Source of the DNA: Fimbriimonas sp.
GTDB lineage: Bacteria; Armatimonadota; Fimbriimonadia; Fimbriimonadales; Fimbriimonadaceae
Direction: 5' to 3'
Assembly: GCA_031292555.1 (NCBI GenBank)
Contig: JARLGV010000023.1
Span: 16,600 to 80,599, forward strand
DNA length: 64,000 nucleotides
In this document: piece by piece, positions 61,553-64,000 of the stretch
How positions within the stretch are numbered: position 1 is the first letter of the stretch
How the letters are laid out: each line of letters begins with the position of its first letter
Translations under genes and position numbers: made by a program
Notes under the pieces: model-generated
Databases searched by the model: none
What the model saw: the letters and a program-made list of their open reading frames with translations, nothing else
What the model was told of the DNA's origin: nothing

Positions 61553-61558
61553 ATGGGA

Positions 61559-62629
61559 ATGCTTCGAACCGAGGTCCTTTCGGGTGAGAGCCTATTCGAT
61601 ACGCGGCAAGGCCAATGGCGCGATCTGATCGGCGACGCCCCTACGGCCACCCCGTTCCAGTCGCTGGAGTGGCATCGGACATGGTGGAAGCATTACGGCG
61701 GGGTTCGCAGACCGCTGGCCGTTGCGGTTTTCGAAGGCGCCGACTTGGTCGGGATCATGCCGTTCTTCCGAACACGCGGGCCTTGGAGGACGTTGCGTCC
61801 GATGGGAGTTGGGCCATCTGACTATCTCCATCCGCTGGCTCGACGGGGGTATGAAGACGCCGTTGCGGAGGAGGTGGCCCATTGCGCTCGCACGTTAAAG
61901 GGGGTGGATCTCATCGATCTGCACCAGGTTCGTGAAACCCGTGCACTGGCGCAAGCGTTTCCTGCCACGAGGATTGAGCAAGCGACCTGTCTACTGCTGG
62001 ATCTTCCAAAGACCTACGAGGCCTATCTGCAGACACTAAGCAAGAGCTTGCGATACGACGTTCGCAAACTTGACAAGTCCTTGTTCAGCACCGGACGCGC
62101 AAGGATAGACCCGGTTCCGGCAGACCGTATCGATTGGGGAATGGACGTCTTGTTTGAGCAGCACAAACTGCGTTGGCGCAAACGCGGCCTTCCCGGAGCG
62201 TTCTTGGGCAAGGCGATTCGCTTTCATAAGGAATGGGCGACGGAAGCGGCAAAGAACGGTTGGCTTTGGCTGAGTATCCTCAGCCTCGACGAGCAACCAA
62301 TCGGAGCGATCTATGCGATGGTGGCCGGCGATACCGCCTTCTACTACCAGGCTGGCTTCGATCCCGAAAAAGGCGCGGTTTCGCCTGGAACCTTGCTGGT
62401 TGCCTTCACGATTCGTCGAGCGATCGAGGAAGGTATGTCACACTTTGATTTTATGCGCGGCGACGAGCCTTACAAGCGACGCTGGAAGCCTCAACACGTA
62501 CATCGGAACTTGCGATTGATCGCACCGGCGAATGGACTGATGGGGAGTTTGGGTTCTTCTTGGAATCAGGCGGGCAGTCGCGTCGAAACTCGAGTGCGTG
62601 CGCGTCTGGAGGGGCGTGGACTGATCTGA
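61559..62629 (+). CDS. GNAT/FemAB-like acetyltransferase (BioF2/CelD-like)
   Basis: About 356 residues. PFQSLEWHRTWWKHYG, AVFEGADLVGIMPFF and GVGPSDYLHPLARRG match the N-terminal half of the BioF2-like family (Pfam Acetyltransf_6). The second GNAT-like half has LPGAFLGKAIRFHKEWATEAAKNGWLWLSIL, QPIGAIYAMVAGDTAFYYQAGFD and MSHFDFMRGDEPYKRRW. Members acylate or aminoacylate exopolysaccharide precursors. Between an aminotransferase and a glycosyltransferase. Start at the second ATG is preferred because the first overlaps the -10 box. Confidence 0.82.
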   Translation: MLRTEVLSGESLFDTRQGQWRDLIGDAPTATPFQSLEWHRTWWKHYGGVRRPLAVAVFEGADLVGIMPFFRTRGPWRTLRPMGVGPSDYLHPLARRGYEDAVAEEVAHCARTLKGVDLIDLHQVRETRALAQAFPATRIEQATCLLLDLPKTYEAYLQTLSKSLRYDVRKLDKSLFSTGRARIDPVPADRIDWGMDVLFEQHKLRWRKRGLPGAFLGKAIRFHKEWATEAAKNGWLWLSILSLDEQPIGAIYAMVAGDTAFYYQAGFDPEKGAVSPGTLLVAFTIRRAIEEGMSHFDFMRGDEPYKRRWKPQHVHRNLRLIAPANGLMGSLGSSWNQAGSRVETRVRARLEGRGLI

Positions 62630-62654
62630 GCGCGAGCTTAGATTCCGGATTCCC

Positions 62655-63350
62655 ATGGCTGAGCCTCAAAAACGAAACGTTGCGGTGATCATCCCTGCCT
62701 TCAACGAAGAGCAGAGAATTCTGAGCGTCCTAAATGCCGTTCGTGCTTCCAAACTCCAAACCGAGATCATCGTGGTGGATGACGGGAGCCGCGACCGCAC
62801 TTCCGAGGTGGCGCGCACGGTGGAAGGCGTAAAGGTCATCAAACTCAGGGCCAATCGCGGCAAGGGCGGCGCGCTCGTTGCCGGCGTGCAAGCGACCAAG
62901 GCGCCGATCGTCGCGTTTGTGGACGCGGACCTTGGCGGATTGCAGGGTCAGCATATCGACGACATCATCCGGCCGTTGCTCCACGATCAGTGCGACATGT
63001 GCGTCGGCATTTTCCGAGGCGGCAAGGTCTGGAGCGATATGGCCCAGCGGATCACGCCTTACCTGAGTGGTCAGCGCGCACTCAAGAGGGAGCTGTTCGA
63101 AGCGGTTCCCTATATGGCGGACTTGCGGATGGGCGTCGAATGGGCGCTCACCAACGTCGCCGAAAAGCGTAGGGCCAAAGTGCTTCGCGTACTACTCAGA
63201 GGTGTTAGCAACTGCGCGAAGGAACAAAAAATGGGGATCGTGAACGGCCTGAAGGCCCGCGGCATGATGTACATGGAGATCACTGAGGCGATGGTCAAAA
63301 CCCGCCGGCGACGTCCGTTGCGTCGGACCCGGCCTAAGAATCGGATGTAG
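62655..63350 (+). CDS. Family 2 glycosyltransferase (dolichyl-phosphate-mannose-synthase-like)
   Basis: 231 residues. GT-A fold: VAVIIPAFNEEQRILSVL, EIIVVDDGSRDRTSEVAR, VIKLRANRGKGGALVAGVQA and IVAFVDADLGGLQ with the metal-binding DAD. The C-terminal basic tail (KTRRRRPLRRTRPKNRM) and one weak hydrophobic stretch suggest peripheral membrane attachment. Transfers a sugar from a nucleotide donor to a lipid or polymer; acceptor unknown. 25 bp after the acyltransferase-like gene, so cotranscription is likely. Confidence 0.88.
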   Translation: MAEPQKRNVAVIIPAFNEEQRILSVLNAVRASKLQTEIIVVDDGSRDRTSEVARTVEGVKVIKLRANRGKGGALVAGVQATKAPIVAFVDADLGGLQGQHIDDIIRPLLHDQCDMCVGIFRGGKVWSDMAQRITPYLSGQRALKRELFEAVPYMADLRMGVEWALTNVAEKRRAKVLRVLLRGVSNCAKEQKMGIVNGLKARGMMYMEITEAMVKTRRRRPLRRTRPKNRM

Positions 63351-63539
63351 CATCTCCATTGAGAGGCCCCGCGCCTTGAATGACCACGGAGTGGTCCCTG
63401 GAGCTAAACCCGGGGTCGGCACGACCTCGGGTAACGGGCGCAACGTCTCCTGACGCCGAAGTCTTCCTTGGCGTCCTGACGTCAGCGTGGCCCGAGCAGT
63501 TGAATGGAACGCTTGCGGCCGATAGGTTATGCTGATGCA
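63351..63539. other. Intergenic region with small hairpins
   Basis: 189 bp. GACCAC-GGA-GTGGTC at 63380-63394 and GACGCC...GGCGTC at 63452-63475 are short stems without U-tracts. TATGCT at 63528-63533 is a likely -10 for the following gene. Confidence 0.35.
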
Positions 63540-64000
63540 GTGGCTTCGTCATGGCAACCGATTGAACGCCTATGCTATGTGCCCAGGGAACTAGCCGATC
63601 CTTCCGGTACCCTGATCTGCAACGAGAAGGACGGGACGCTTCTGTCGCTGATCCCTGCTGGGGAGTTCTTGGCGGGCGGCAACAGGTTTCCGGTGTCGCT
63701 TCCCGCGTACTATCTCGCGTTGCATCCGGTGACGAATGCCCAGTACAAGCGTTTCGTGGATGCGACGGGTCACCGTCCTCCGAATCGGGGCTACAAACCA
63801 GTGTGGAACGGGAAGTCGTTCCCGGCCGAGAGGTCGGATCATCCGGTGGTGTGCGTGGTTTGGAACGACGCCAAGGCGTATTGCGCCTGGGCTGGCCTTC
63901 GTCTTCCGACGGAATTGGAGTGGGAGAAGGGCTCTCGGGGCACGGATGGGAGGGAGTATCCGTGGGGCAATGATTGGGAGAACGGGCAGCGCTGCCGCAA
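63540..64000 (+). CDS. Formylglycine-generating-enzyme (SUMF1/EgtB-type) domain protein, partial
   Basis: About 153 residues visible; the gene runs off the right edge. The pattern [72 protein letters not shown] and [11 protein letters not shown] is the SUMF1/FGE-sulfatase fold. True formylglycine generators need Cys residues near the C-terminus, which are not visible, so enzyme versus binding-only domain cannot be decided. GTG 63540 is six bases after a TATGCT box; GTG 63579 is the alternative. Confidence 0.8.
   Translation, partial: MASSWQPIERLCYVPRELADPSGTLICNEKDGTLLSLIPAGEFLAGGNRFPVSLPAYYLALHPVTNAQYKRFVDATGHRPPNRGYKPVWNGKSFPAERSDHPVVCVVWNDAKAYCAWAGLRLPTELEWEKGSRGTDGREYPWGNDWENGQRCR

Noticed and set aside
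63360..63440. Cloverleaf-like stretch after the glycosyltransferase as a tRNA
   Set aside because: No T-loop GTTCRA or acceptor pairing could be found; only isolated short stems.
1..64000. CRISPR arrays, prophage or insertion sequences
   Set aside because: No regularly spaced 25-40 bp repeats with unique spacers, and no integrase, transposase or phage structural gene was recognised.

Overview
The window looks like a chromosomal segment from a diderm, carbohydrate-degrading bacterium. I infer Armatimonadota, probably a Fimbriimonas relative. The basis is several DUF1559-type pilin-like proteins, many glycoside hydrolases, CUT1 sugar importers and moderate-to-high GC. No rRNA or phylogenetic marker is present, so the assignment is tentative. 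I found no tRNA or rRNA genes, CRISPR arrays, insertion sequences or phage genes.

Layout. Positions 1-5.5 kb hold a CUT1 sugar importer on the minus strand, made of a solute-binding protein fused to a MalF-type permease plus a separate MalG-type permease that runs off the left edge. A flavin-dependent halogenase/reductase-like protein follows. Positions 6-14.6 kb hold a carbohydrate locus: a GH35 enzyme, then a minus-strand set (pilin-like protein, small membrane protein, GH127 beta-L-arabinofuranosidase) facing a GntR/LacI chimeric repressor of AraR type, and a Gfo/Idh/MocA oxidoreductase. Positions 14.8-25.4 kb are mixed: an FAD/NAD-binding protein, a DUF3667 protein, a decayed tannase-type esterase, a HipBA toxin-antitoxin pair, an ECF sigma factor with its membrane partner, an MFS carrier, an AraC regulator, an ankyrin protein and a CE1-like esterase. 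Positions 25.5-36 kb carry a beta-barrel protein, a GH18 enzyme, a hybrid histidine kinase, a TolB-like protein, a sorbosone-type dehydrogenase, two tandem ThuA proteins, a cluster of palindromic repeats and a GH16 enzyme.

Positions 36.6-46.8 kb are the most coherent system. A LacI-family regulator sits among four perfect copies of the palindrome TGAACGCGTTCA, placed before a parallel beta-helix protein, a GH9 glucanase and an apparent operon (pilin-like protein, small lipoprotein, binding-protein/MalF fusion, MalG). This looks like a self-contained regulon for sensing, capturing, cutting and importing a plant-type glycan. The arabinose-type locus at 8.6-13.5 kb repeats the order pilin-like protein, small membrane protein, sugar gene, next to its own repressor. 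No importer ATPase is encoded here, so both importers probably share one encoded elsewhere.

Positions 46.9-64 kb are more housekeeping: a WD40-type secreted protein, fumC, a dehydrogenase, a VOC protein, an acyltransferase, the pyrRBC cluster, lipoproteins, maf, a DegT aminotransferase / acyltransferase / glycosyltransferase group for envelope glycans, and a formylglycine-generating-enzyme-like gene cut by the right edge.
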